Below, piece by piece: positions 1 to 12,468 of a DNA stretch of 64,000 nucleotides. Each line of letters opens with the position of its first letter. Within the stretch, counting starts at the first letter, position 1. Below the pieces are notes generated by a model. It saw nothing but the letters and a program-made list of their open reading frames with translations, made no database searches and was not told where the DNA came from. A program made the translations under genes and the position numbers. The stretch comes from Pestalotiopsis fici W106-1 (lineage: Eukaryota; Ascomycota; Sordariomycetes; Amphisphaeriales; Sporocadaceae): assembly GCF_000516985.1 (NCBI RefSeq), contig NW_006917104.1, positions 558,001 to 622,000 of the forward strand, written 5' to 3'.

Positions 1-230
1 TGGTGTAGGATATCGCGGCGTTCTGTCGTTGATAGACAGCTGTGAAGAATGAAGCAGAGTATCTTCCAGAGGTGCATCGACACAAAGGCGATAAAGAAGG
101 CAACAAAAGCGATAAGCAGTTGAGCGTCCTGCTGGGACAGTGTTAGGGTGGACCCTCGAATTCTTCCGTAGCTCCAGTTGATCCATATCCCCGTATACGC
201 ATTGTAAGAGGTGGGAGCTGAAGCCGACAT
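1..230 (-). CDS. N-terminal part of a small membrane protein, cut by the left edge
   Basis: Reading leftward from an ATG at 230-228, an uninterrupted frame of 76 codons runs off the window edge. It begins MSASAPTSYNAYTGIWINWS, continues with a basic GRIRG segment, and then has one strongly hydrophobic segment at about residues 40-60 (LLIAFVAFFIAFVSMHLWK), a probable transmembrane helix. It ends near a basic TTERRD stretch. The YTGIWINWSYGRIRG opening followed by a first membrane span resembles the start of multi-pass fungal membrane proteins of unknown function; that likeness is from memory of the family, not a search. No stop or intron falls inside the visible part. The function cannot be given because most of the protein lies outside the window. 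Confidence 0.6.
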   Translation of the reverse strand, partial: MSASAPTSYNAYTGIWINWSYGRIRGSTLTLSQQDAQLLIAFVAFFIAFVSMHLWKILCFILHSCLSTTERRDILH

Positions 231-949
231 GATGTGTTGACCTGGGTGAATAACGATGCCGAATGCCGCAATGAGAAGCTGACAACTCGATTTTGCATGA
301 TTACAGGACGGCTATATACTCCACAGACCCGGATTTTTCTAGGTCTTCTTCAATGCCGCCGTAGGGCTGGCTATATTGCCTGTGGCAAGGGGTTAGAGAA
401 CTCTCGGGGGCCAAGTGCTCCATCTGATGATATGACTTGTTGGCCCCCACCCACAATGGCTTGGCTTCAATCCGACTTGATGCTTTGCATATAAGAGTCA
501 ACCAATGAGAAAAGTGCCACCGTCGATAGGCTCAGATTTGTGTACCATTGCGCCTTTTTATAAAGCAAAGCTGAAAATGTTTATGTAGTGTAATATGCAA
601 TCCAACCCTAGAACAAACGGGGCCTGGCGACGGCCTGTTCTTGATTGGCCGACAAGCGGCTGGGCCTCCATCACCGCCCCTGCCATACACCTCCCAATTC
701 TCTCGCCAGCTATACCAAAGGACATATGCCATTACGAGGGGCTCACGTCGCCCCTCGAGGTCCCCACCCCTTAACTCTAACCGCTAGCTAAGCGGATCAA
801 CTCTAGGAATTAATGCTAACGTATTTGTATATATTTACCATTTTATTTAAGTAGAATAACGTGAATTAAAGGTGTTTTAATGCAATGTATTTTGCCGTGG
901 CTTGCGTTGCAATTTGGTGTGGCTAGTTGGGTTTTGGCTGCGGCTTGTG
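231..949. other. Intergenic, upstream of the left-edge gene
   Basis: No supportable gene. The stretch holds the promoter side of the left-edge membrane protein and an AT-rich patch at about 805-880. The short open frames here have no recognisable domain and look random. Confidence 0.5.
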
Positions 950-2683
950 GTGTATAGCAGGGACGGTGTTATCGTCATCCCGCCATATACTCTATCTTCG
1001 TGAACCACGATTACATTTCCCCCAATTACAACAACATACACAGAAAGCTGGACCACGGGTGTTTCCTCAACAACTGTCATCACCGTTTCATTTCGCCCAT
1101 TTATCACTTCCAAGGTCAGTATCTGGTCTGCTTTACATATATCTCTTCACATCCACTAACTCGGGCCAAAGCTGACGTTTCCAAACTACAAGATTGCCGT
1201 GTACAACATCAATATAACCGCATCTGGAGTAGATAATATCACCTACACAGTGACTCCGTCCATACTTCTATCCACAAAGATTACCATTACAAAAGGCTCC
1301 GTATCCGGCACGAGTACGGTCTTGGTCGTTAGCATCACTTCCACGCTGACGCCAACCGAACCACACCCTACTATAACCCAGTATCCAACAACAATCAAGT
1401 ACACTAGTACTACACCTGCGGGTCCTACTTGCGCCAGTGGTGCAGCGACTGTGGGATACTTGGATGTGGCGGAATCTACGTCGGATGTGGAGGATCCAGT
1501 GAAAGCTGTGTGGGATCCGCTTGTCCTGCCGACGATGACGACGGCGACGAGGATTCCGACAGTGGCTCCGGAGACGAGGAGGTCTGGGACAATCCATGTG
1601 ATGCCGACGTTGATACAACCACGGATCTCTGTTCCAACGGCAACTATCCCGTGTGGGATCTAATCACAAATGAAGTCGTGTGCGATTACAGCGAGACCGT
1701 GGCTCCAGATTATATGACGGCCTATCAGGACGCGATAGATGATGATCTTGACCAGAGCGTCGAAGATGCTTTGCGGGCCTCTTCGTACTGATCAGCTTCC
1801 AAGAGATCATTAGGCGTATGGGGATTCCTGACAGGGCGCGCCGCGGCCTGTCCCGCGAACCCATATTATGGTAATAACAAGCCACAAAATGGTGTGACCC
1901 ACTCAACGTTTACTTGCGACTACAACCAGTGGCCAAACGTCTGTGCGAATTCTGAATCAGCGATCCGTATCCGGAACAAGTCTCCTATAATGACTTATGC
2001 TGGGCCGAGTGGTGACGGCAGCGGCCCGCATTGGACGCAGGCCTGGTATTCAGGCAAGTATGAGCCGGGACCCCAGAGCGCCACGACGGGGGCTGGGGAC
2101 TCGTTGATTGTGAAGTCGAGGAGTACCCGTGGGGATCCGGTAACCCGAACTGCAACTCAGATACCAAAATTTAAAATCAACAATCAGTATTGCACTTGAT
2201 TCCAAAGTCAGAGAACGGCGCGCATGGTCTGAAACTATCGCAGTTCTATTGAGAAGCCGGGAACGGTAATCTCCAGAATGCCAAAGGTCTCATCTACTCG
2301 GTCTCCTTCACCAACGGACCTTCATCTCCGTCCACAGACTCTAAATTCTACCCCGGCGATGGCGAGCAAGCATCGTTGGACAAGAATGTGTGCGCAAAGG
2401 ACATGGTGTAGCTTTCCTCCTTGTAAAAAAAGCAAATGTTAACACGGGAGAGCGAAGCTACGATCCGTGGTGGGATGACAAGCTTATTGACAGGACCACA
2501 AAGATTGTGACTAGCAGGGATGGCTCAACGGTTGCTGTCCAGAGTGGTGCAATACTCAGCGTATATTGCAGATATCCGTCCCCTGGCAAGAAAACCTACA
2601 CTAGTGGTGACTGGAGCGCGGTGGCTGGCGCGATCAGCGAAGATCGCATTATAATCTCGAGGCTGGCAATGTTACATGAATAG
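950..2683 (+). pseudogene. Relic of a chitinase-like secreted protein with a NucA/NucB-type C-terminal domain
   Basis: Pieces of one protein can be followed across changing frames. At about 960-1113 a segment contains DGVIVIPPYTLSS, an in-frame TGA near 998, and then TTITFPPITTTYT, the Thr-rich linker typical of large fungal GH18 chitinases. A GTCAGT...ACAAG intron-like gap follows, then more Ser/Thr linker (1199-1430) and a Cys-rich segment in another frame (1429-1791). At 1894-2090 lies QWPNVCANSESAI-like sequence. After a frame change come CEVEEYPWGS and IPKSENGAHGLKL (about 2111-2245), which resemble the DNase_NucA_NucB fold. In-frame stops sit near 2173 and 2250. Another frame change near 2390 leads into a Cys-containing tail (YCRYPSPGKK) that stops at 2683. 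The GH18 catalytic part is absent. At least two frame changes and three stops indicate a dead, truncated copy. Unrecognised introns could explain some frame changes but not all the stops. Confidence 0.6.
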
Positions 2684-2878
2684 GTACACAAGACACAAGA
2701 GTCTTGATTCAACTGATACCACGACTTAAGAACAAATGAGGCAATACCCTTTACAAATGAAGCATTACAATAATTTGTAGACCCAATGACGCTAAATCCA
2801 ATCATATACGTAAAGAAGAGGTGAATCAAAGGACGGAGACTCGGAGCCGGCGTTCTCCCTTCGAGACCTACGAGGCCA

Positions 2879-5800
2879 TCAACCCAGACCCATGGCAAGA
2901 AGCGCTTTTTCCAAACCACGAATGGTCAGCGGTCGTGTCAAAAAGAGATCTACACCACTCGCGAGCGCATCTTGCTGCACTCCAGCCCGGTCAAGGCCAG
3001 TCAAGGCAATCACCACTACGGGCTTATGGCCACCCGAGAGCTCGAACTCGCGAATGCGACGCGTTGATTCCAGGCCATCCATTACAGGCATCGAAATGTC
3101 TGTCAGCACACAGCTGTACTTGGCTGGAGCCTCGCTGTAGAGATTTAATGCTTCGAGTCCATTGGTCGCAGTTATACATGTATACTTGAGTTTTGTCAGA
3201 TACGCAGCCATGACCTGGGAGTTATGGTTAGCATCAATTCAGGTCTTGATGAAATGTTTCCATGTTCGTTACCTTGAGGTTGATTTGATTATCATCCACG
3301 ATCAAGATTGGTCTTCGTACATCAGATGCCGCAGGAAGTACTCTCACGATCTCTCTGACCTGGGTCGCCAATATTTCAGCTACTGCGATTGTACCATTCC
3401 CATCCTCTGCTTTGCTTGAGGAATCAGACGATATCGCAATAGAAATTTGGTCATCTTTCTCAAGCCTGAGTGTCAAGGCTGGATGAAGGGCCGGCGAACA
3501 TGCCCGTTCCTCTGGCTGCATATAAGGACTTTCGACAATAAGCTTGGTTTCTGATTCCAAGGCAATACCAGAGCCCTGGAGTGCTGCCCATCGCCGCTGG
3601 CAGTTCAGCAATGTCCTTGCCAGTTTCCGGAGCCCAACGCTGTAAATTCTTTTAGCAATGAAGCATGCAAAGTTCAGGGGGAAACATACGGTTGTGAGCA
3701 GAACTCATATACGCCGAGCGAGCGACTATGGTCAGCCGCTGATGATCTATGTGCAGAAGCCAAGTCATCGCAGATGAATATATATGGGCACTGGAATGTC
3801 CTCTGCTGACTCCTGGAGTCTGAGCAAGTATGTCCATTTCCCGCCATACAAATAACATAGTCTGGAAGTAAAGGTTCAGAATGGTCTGTTGTTAGCATTA
3901 CCATCCCTAGCACATTCTGACAAATCCCCTCGATCAGCTGCTGTTGCGACTTGAGCTTCGGCCCACTGGCGTCCGAGCCAAAGGTTGTTATTCCCTCCTC
4001 AGATTTACAAAATTGCACGCGCTGTCCTGCGAGGGATTTGACATCCTGCCAGAAACTTGTTTCGTCGTTATCGAGTGCTTGCTCAGAAACCGGAAGCAGT
4101 GGTAGCTTCACTGTCACTGTCGTCCCGAATCCAATCTTGCTTGACACATCAATAGTGCCGCCGTAGGCTTCTGTTGTATGGCGAACAAGGCTGAGCCCTA
4201 GTCCAGTCCCCACGGCGAATTGATCCTCCTGTGAAAATGGTGTGAACAGGTGGTTGCGAAGAAATGTTTCCGTCATACCCTTGCCCGAGTCGGACACGCT
4301 GAGCACAACACGAGTGGTGTCAGGAGCGCCTTTATGATCTTTCTGGCTTTCCTGGCGTAGCGAAATATGGATAAAGCCCGAGGTTGTGAACTTGAGCGAA
4401 TTACCAAACAGATTCATGACGACGCGTCGGAATGCACCAGGATGCATGCGGAAAGCCCATTTAGTAGAATGATCAATGTCCAGTGAACACTGGACCGCGC
4501 CACCAGGAGGTCGGTCTGCAAGGAGCTCACCGGCCGAAGCGTGCGAGCCCTTGCTTGTGAAAAGTCGTTGCGGAGTAGACGCTGTGAAGGGTGTAGAAGC
4601 ATGTGTTTGCGACCTTGTGAGATGCTTGTAACCTGCAAGTACGCTTTCCACTACCTCTTCGACAAGCAAATCCAGCTGGACTGGTGGCCCTGTCGTCGAA
4701 GACAGTCTCTGTCTTGTATCTATGGATGATCCCCTGCGTCGAGAGCGAGACGACTTTTTGGAGTTCGTCTTGACATAATCAAGTAACTGTACCGTGATCT
4801 CAGGGTTAATGCAGATTTCCTCATGACTTTCATGTCTAGCATACTTACATGCTCAATCGTGTCTAGCAGCGTCCTCCCAGACGACTCAATGGCATTCAGA
4901 ATACCATCTTGTACTGTGTTCAACGAGGTGTCCTTCAACAGTTCGACCGCACCAACCAACCCATGTAATGGTGATCGAAGCTCGTGGCTGATGGATCCGA
5001 GGACATCAGTCTTTGCCTCCTCAGCCGACTGTAGCTTGAGGCGTGCAACGTCAGCCATGACCGTTAGCGCAAAGACACGTAGGCAGCTCAGTTCGGTCTC
5101 CTCCGAGAAGGTCCGAGTTGGCGTCTTTGTCCATATGAACCCTCCAGCATAAACACGTCCAGTCTGCGCGTCCCACAAAGGGACAATGGCCACACTCCTT
5201 GCACCAGGGAACATTTTGATGATGCGCGCCGCCGTATTGATCAATTTCTTGGAGGACTTTGCTGCTTTTTCGTCCGTCTCATGACTCTTGGATGTTTCTC
5301 GCAGTGATGATGGTGGCGCTTCCACGCTTTCCAAAGGAGACAGGTCGCTGTCTGAGCTCGCTGCAGGGTCGCATAGAGTTCCGTCTGCTTCAAAATTCCA
5401 CGTTCGCCCACGTGGATGGCGTCGCAGCAGGCGTTGGAGAAACCACTCTTTACATTCTGTGAATTCGTTTGGTATGGCATCCCCCAGTATTGACGAGATA
5501 TGTGACTTGGAAAAGCCCAGCACATCACAAATAGACGAAGATCTTGTCGTGAATGATCCAGTTGGACTGCGCTGGCCATCGTCACCGCTGCTACTGCTGA
5601 GTCCGGACGAGCCGGGCTCAGTCTCGGAGGTAATGTTCGTGACCAGACCACCATATGAGCGTACACTGGCATCTAAGAAAAGTACGCCTTGTACTTCAAA
5701 AGCCTCGCGGATGACGTTAGCAGCCCTTGAGAAGTTGCGCTCTATCTCGCTGCGCAACGAACCCATTTGGCTGATTCGCGGCTTGGCCACTGGTGTTTTC

Positions 5801-6958
5801 ATTACTGCTGCAGCCGGGGTCGTTCTAGGAGCCTCTGCAGAAGGTTTTGTATCAATCGTCGCCTCAGCCACTGTCGTGGAAAGTGCCTTGGGAGACTGAA
5901 CAGAATCAATCGTCACGCGCTTTGGGGGCTTTGGGATGCTGTGGCCACCGAAGGCGGTCGGCATCTCGTACGAAATGGGCAATTCCTCATCCGATGCCAT
6001 ATTGTGCTCCAATTGTTGAGGATCACCGGTGGCTGTTGTCGTTGACTGTAGTTTTTTATTCAATATCCCTTCGCTCAAGCCAGGCATGTCCCGAAATGCT
6101 GTCGGATCGATTGAGGTGGACTCCTCTTTCCATAGTGTCGCCTCCCCGTTGATCAAACTTCCCATCCCGCGTACTATGCGCTGTTCGCGTCGGTAACATT
6201 CATGGCTTCTCTTGCTCTCCAGATAGTCCATGACAACCTTTGACATATCACGGATGAAGCGCACTTCTTCGACGTTCAACCCTCCCGGTCGCGGCCTCGA
6301 GTCGAAAATGCAGTAGACTCCGATATTGATTCCGGCAGGCGAGCGGATCGGCACCCCGGCGTAAAACTGCCGCGTGGGATCTTGGATGTGGCAGAATCGC
6401 TTATCTCCATCGAGATGTTTGATAATGGATACTGGTATGTCGGCCACGCCAAGACCATGCTCCGTGCCGGGGATGGACTGAGCCACCGCCTCGCCAGTGA
6501 CCACATGTTCGCAAACACTGGTCAGACGCTCGAAAGCGAGGCCGTTGAACCAGTTTTGATTTTCTTGATTATCCTTTTGGCCAAGCTCGGGCCGAAGCGC
6601 TTCGGCGACGATATGTTGGTATTTGCGGTCGAAGAGCGAGATCATCGAGCGGGCAGCATTGAGCTTGTAGAGACCCAGCTGCGCAAAGGCCGTCAGACCC
6701 GGGTCCGGCGTCGATGAGAGGAATACAGACGGAATGGACTTGGGCGGATCGGGGCCGTGGAGTCCCGCAGTCGAGATGGTGAGCGCATCATATCTGGAGT
6801 GGTCAAGCGGTCAGTAGGCGGCGCAATACTGTTGCCAGACTCGGCTGCTAGGTTGGAGCGGTCGGCCACATCAACGGTCGCGCATACAGAGTCTTCACTT
6901 ACTTGAAGGTCTCGCGCTCACGAGCAATCTCAGAAACATCTTGCGCCGCGATAACCAT
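2879..6958 (-). CDS. Hybrid histidine kinase (GAF-HisKA-HATPase-REC)
   Basis: Sensor of a fungal phosphorelay that autophosphorylates on His, passes phosphate to its own receiver, and then to a histidine phosphotransfer protein. Exons on the minus strand are 6958-6903, 6793-4849, 4786-3690, 3639-3273 and 3214-2879, giving 1266 aa with all phases agreeing. The N-terminal third carries a GAF-type domain (starting around ISLFDRKYQHIVAEA) and a low-complexity linker. The H-box is GSISHELRSPLHGLVGA. The ATPase shows the N-box NLFGNSLKFT, the G1 box DSGKGM and the G2 box GTGLGLSLV. The receiver has VDDN and the phospho-acceptor Asp in LTDISMPVMDG. Its usual invariant Lys (LTKP) is Arg here (LTRP). 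No transmembrane span is seen, so it is probably cytosolic. The start was chosen because MVIAAQDVSEIARER joins in phase through a GTAAGT intron. I cannot assign the fungal HHK class with confidence. Confidence 0.93.
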
Positions 6959-7463
6959 TGCTGACCCTCGGGAACACTAGACATTTGGCACCGCAGAGAC
7001 TGATCATCACCTAATGCCCTTTTTATGGCTTAAGCAGTCTTCGCTAATCTTGCTAAGTAGGCTAACCTAGATCAGCCAAGGTTTGCCACCCAGGATTTTG
7101 GGTTGGTCTAGACTCTACATCACCAAGGCAATTAAGGTTCAGAAGTCCCGTTTTGGCAAAACCGCGCCTGAACTGCCGGCCCCGCTAACGTTACCTGTCA
7201 ACTTGAGAGTCGAGACCGTTATGAGGTAGAAAGTGATTCCAGTGGCTAATCCAGGAGCTTTACCTCCTCAAGGTTCCGTCAACGATGTGCATGTCCGAGA
7301 ACTACACGTTTTTTTAGTTGTGGGAAAGACTTCAAAGTGACCCGATCTCCAGGAAACTAGATACGCCTCGAACCCCTGGCGACGACCAGGTGCAGGAAGA
7401 TAAAATAAAATGAAATAAAAATCTGTAACATATGGTAGACTCTAGAATTCGGAAGGGCAAAAG

Positions 7464-7470
7464 TATATAA
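7464..7470 (+). promoter_or_regulatory. TATA-like box without an evident gene
   Basis: TATATAA is followed by a CT-rich stretch and a CAACCACCACC-like leader, the usual look of a strong fungal core promoter. The first ATG downstream (about 7580) opens only ten codons. It may drive a non-coding RNA or be the remains of a lost gene. Confidence 0.25.
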
Positions 7471-10400
7471 AGACGTGTGGTTTCTCTCTCCCCGCGCTCA
7501 AGGAAACCCAACCACCACCATTTCCTAATCCATCCTCTATCATATTCACCGAAGAAGGCTAGGATATATCAAGTCCAAGTATGGCCGGCTTGGTCATTAT
7601 CTGGCCTACTTGAATTAGGACAAGGTGTCGCAGCGGCTTGAGCTATTGAGAAAAAAAAAAAACAGAAAGAAAAAGGTCACTGCTGATGCCGGCTTGAAAA
7701 AGCCTGTCGTATTTGAAGTCGGACCTCCGCGACTGTGAAGTTGAATAACATGACCAGGCGACTACAAAGCCAAGACGAGCAATATATGAAAAACGACACC
7801 AGTAGCCGCATATTCCAATATCGAGTGATTCAAAGACGCCGGATTCTATACTCATTCATATTCAGACTATCAAGAGCTGGTCATCTACAGGTGGTAAAGT
7901 CAAGTGAAAGTATAATCCGAACTGATGCAAACGGCTATGACCCCTTGCGTGAGAGAAAGTTGCGTTGCGCATTCCGATGGTTCCCACGCCATGTGATAAT
8001 GCACTCATGGCGATTCCGCATAGAAATTCACATCTTTGAGCTTCTTCAATGTGTTGACGCCTATACGTGATGCAAGGCTTGAGGCACTTTTAAGTAGCCC
8101 TTGTGTACCTCGGTGATTGTCAGGGCAGACTGGCTTGCATGAAAATTGCCAGTCTTCTGGCATCTACAGCTGGTTGATGATGAGATAAGAGTTATTCCTA
8201 CTATCAGACTGATCACTTTAGAATGGCAATGCCAAATGTGCAAGGGCTCATGACAAGCAAAACAGCTGACTGATCGCCAGATCAGTCTGACTCAAGATCC
8301 CAAAAAAGCCTCGGAGTCCTCCTGGCGACTGTTCACAGCATCAATAGCAAGATCATTGAGGTTCTGGAGCACTCTATCAACTCGGCCACACGAGCGCCAA
8401 ATCAGGCCATCGGGACGCCCTACAATTGGCATAAAGCTCAACACTCCCTTCTTGATATGCACAACAATGGCGTGAAGGAGTCTGGTATGAGGGGGATGGC
8501 CACTCTTTAGTATCTGGTCATTTCGGTCAACTTGTCGCATGCTCGAAGGCGCGAGCCCAGGTGGACAGCCAACGGTGTGGCTGCAAAGTGCTGAAGTGAC
8601 ACATGGTAACATGACATGCATGTCATCCTTGATCGTGAGTACTCACGCTGCAAGATCTAACACTGAAAGAGCAGATGGAAAAAATCCATGGGTTTATGTT
8701 TTGAGAAGAGTCCTAGGGAAATCCCATCTCACAGATTCATTGGTATTCAAGCGCCACACCGTCTACCAACATGACCACGGTGAGTAGACAATTCCAATCA
8801 ACGGCAACCGGGTGCTGACAGTCTATCTCCATGGGAAGGAAAGACTAACATTGCATACTGCTCAATGGAGTATATGGGCTCACGGCGATGAAGCCTTTAT
8901 CCTGTGCGCCTCTTGGCCTCGCAGGAGTTGTTGGCGATTTAATGAACCAGCCAGCCAGCAGTAAAAGCTCGAGAAGCTGCTCCTTTCACTAAGAATGTCA
9001 TGATCAAGACCGGGATATGGACTCGCAGACTGGGTGTAGTAAATCCCTTTTCTTTTTTTTAACTTCTCTAGATGAGATCCAAGGTTGAATGGTGGCTTTG
9101 GAATTTGAAACGATTACATGCGAGATTGATCATGGCCATTCTCAAACTCATACGCATACTCTTTGATCGATGCGCCTTGTCATGTCCCATCTCAAGGAAA
9201 GGTAAACAACGTTACAGATATTGCTTTCAACTCATGAGCCTCATCAACGCGTCAGGTTTCTTCTTGATATTTGGTCATTACTCAATCTCAATGATGGTTC
9301 AAGCAACGTTTCGCTCCTGGCCCATGATCGATTTTGAAAAATGTAGTTGCACACGACAGACCTTTCAGTCGGAGGCCGACATTTTTCCCCCTTGTATATG
9401 ACTATACAGTTTAATTTAATTTAGACCATGAACGTCCCCAATTCTTGCAAGACCATTCTTATTGACTGTATTCAATGTTGAGTCGTGGCATGAGCATCAC
9501 AAATCATCATCGTGACACGCAAGAGCAGTAACTTGACCACCCAAAATCAGAACAAGCTCATTCTTCAAGAGATTTTAAATCAACACACTCACCAACACCT
9601 CTTGACCTCTCCTATCGTGATTTGATGCCAAATTACTTCGTCATTAGGCACAAAATAACATGGCTCGAGTGTCTTGTGCAGATCCCCCCAAGTATGATGG
9701 CTAGAACTGCCACTAGTGACTGGCGGGAGCGCACATCCTCACTTCACTAAAAGGCCAGCCCGGGAATGAATCGAGGCTGGAAGCTCTCAGAGCCGGAACG
9801 GGGGAGGCACCAGCCAGGGTTTTGGGACGAACATGTCGTCGGCAATGATGAGGGTTGACGGCTAAGGGGACCCCCGGCGACCCCATCTGGTTGAGTCTTT
9901 CTTCATGTCAATTATTTCGTACGCACGTACTACAAGCGCTGGAAGCCCGACGACGCATACCACGAGACTTTTCTCGGGCGATGCAGTTTGCCGATCTTGT
10001 TGCGCATCTTCCCCGCATCGTGCTCATTGCCCCAGATTGCTTCTTGATCTGTACAATATCTTCGATAAACCATCTCCATGTTTTTCCTTCCCCTTTCTCT
10101 TGGTCGGCAGTAGCTGTCAAAGGCCCATCAGCTGGTGTGTGGCGCCAGAGTTGGCAGTGCTGGTCCCACATGTTCACTCGATTTAGATCTTATTTGACAG
10201 CCACGTCTGGAATTGACGAGATGCTGCTTTCAAGTGACCATGATACGAATTATCTAGGTTTATGTTGCTCGACACGACATTTCCGATGATTGGTTGCCAC
10301 TAAGCCCACGTATGGATTTGGCCTGTGGCAAGTCCCTTTGAGCTTGCTTATCACTTTCGAAATGGCCATTTCACCAGAACTTTTTCTTTTTCACCCTACT

Positions 10401-12448
10401 TTATACTTCATACATTATATAAGGCTTAGAAAGTTCTGTTGTCCAAGAGGACTAGGGGGGAAAAGAAACTCTGTGGGTTTGCGTGTATGTAAAAGATTGG
10501 TGCCAAGTCGCAAAATCCGACCTTGGTGGCAGTTGGCTGCAACCATAGACCAGGGTTATCCGTAGCGAAATGCAGTAATCCTGAGTCGTGTCATGGGTAG
10601 AGACTCATGCACAGTACGCCCGTACCTGCGGCAAGACAACTACACAGTAGCTATGCACCGCAGCAAGACGTGAATTGTGGGAGTCTCCTGTGGGAGTCAC
10701 ACGCCAATGATCAATCAATATACGTGTTATGGGAGCGCAAGAAAAATCCCTCTTGCGCCGTGCTGCCACGGCCCGATAGCAGGAACATATGGTTCTCAAT
10801 AATGATTTGAATAGAGCCGGATACATGTGATGCCGCTAATAATATCCAGTCATCAATAATCGTTACAGACGGGCCATGCCTGGTACGAGTGGGTTGGTGC
10901 AGAAAAAACAAGGAAAGATAACGAATAGAAACGCGTGATTGGGAGGGTGGGAGACATCCATCGGTACCCTGCTGTGCCCGTGCCCGGAACTCCAGGAGTA
11001 CAATAGGTATTAATTATACTACGATAGCCATGTCATCATAACTTGTTCTTTTGACTTTAGGCATCTGGGTGCATATGAGTTGTGTGTTGAGCTGCAATTC
11101 GTTGCCCTGACAGACCAATACGAGAGGATCGACCTACGGTACAACGCCGATCCAAGCTTGATCGCTCCCACCGATGCCTTGGTACGGATGCTAACCGGTG
11201 ACGATCAACAGATACTAGATCCAGCCTTGCTGTGCAAAATATCTGGGCGTCCGGCAGTTGGACATTCCGCTTGGTTTCTTTGCAATTTCTAGAATGGGAA
11301 AACGATCAACATTGAGTGGTTTTCCTGGGCAATTGAGTAGGTGTAAGTTTTGGGGGGCCAATTGGGCAGGAAAATAGTAGTACTGTGTAGTAGTAAATCA
11401 TCCAAAATGAAATGGGTGATCAGATCTAGTGCAACACTTGTCCAACACCTGAGTGACTCCCATAATTTCGCTTGATCGTCGGTGCTGTTTCATACGCGGC
11501 CAAAGGGGGGATGGCGGCGGTCGCGCGATGCCAAGCTTTTTGTCCCGCTCTCGATGGCCGGGAAGAAGAGCGCCATCCGCCAGCCCATCCGTACCACTTT
11601 GCCCCCCTACTAGCAGCGGGCCAAGGACATTTCCCACGTAATGAGCTATACCTGAAGAAAAGCAAGCGGGCGACGACGCTGGTCTAGCCAGTGAGAGACA
11701 GTGGGGACTCGAGAGGGGGAAGAGAGCTGAGAGGGGGCTTGAGTCGTGGCCTTGGACGGAGCGCACTTGTTGGATGACCGTCGAAACAGCCCATGATAGT
11801 TGTCTGCAGACGCGCGGCATCACAATGTCTAATGAGCAATGGCGTGGCCTCCAGTGATGAGCCGAGGATAACAAGTGGGAGGGATGGCTTTTCAAGGGGG
11901 GAATTGTTTATTGTTGTAGGCAGACTGCCGGCCGACAGTATGATATTGCTTGACCTGAAGATATCAATGTGGCTGCGATTTGCAGACAACCAGTGGTGGT
12001 GGCTTTGACTGATTGAAACTGGGAGGAGCGGGCAGTCATGTACAGTAGATCCTGTACTTGCTTCGTGTGTTAGGTAGTAGTGTAGTAATACGAAGCAACT
12101 CGAACATCAAACAAGCATGTCCGTTGTTGGCCGCCAGTCGGTAGTCATCATCGTGGCTGTGTCGCAAGCTTTCAAACTTACGTATGTATTTAGCATCACC
12201 GCTTGGCTTGGCTTGACTTTACCCAGGGGGCGGCTGATGAAAATGATCTTTTTGGATGGGGTTGAGTAAACTGATGAACAACAAAAGAGGTGCTAGAATT
12301 CCCGAAGCTTTTCTAATGTGGCTTTCTGGCTTTCTTGGCTGCTGACGGGCAAGCCGCTGAACCCCTGTTCTGTTAGGTTTTTTCCCTTTCTTCCCTCCTG
12401 CGCTTGTGAAGCTCCAGTCCAACTCTTGGGCTGACGTGCGCGCGGTGC

Positions 12449-12468
12449 TTTTTTTTTTTTTTTTTTTT
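12449..12468 (+). repeat. T20 homopolymer
   Basis: An uninterrupted run of 20 T in intergenic DNA. No other structure is attached to it. Confidence 0.9.

Noticed and set aside
8292..8621. 109-codon minus-strand frame
   Set aside because: No family resemblance, no splice partners and no promoter signs on that strand.
11398..11895. 165-codon frame on the minus strand
   Set aside because: No recognisable domain and overlapped by equally long frames on both strands; looks random.
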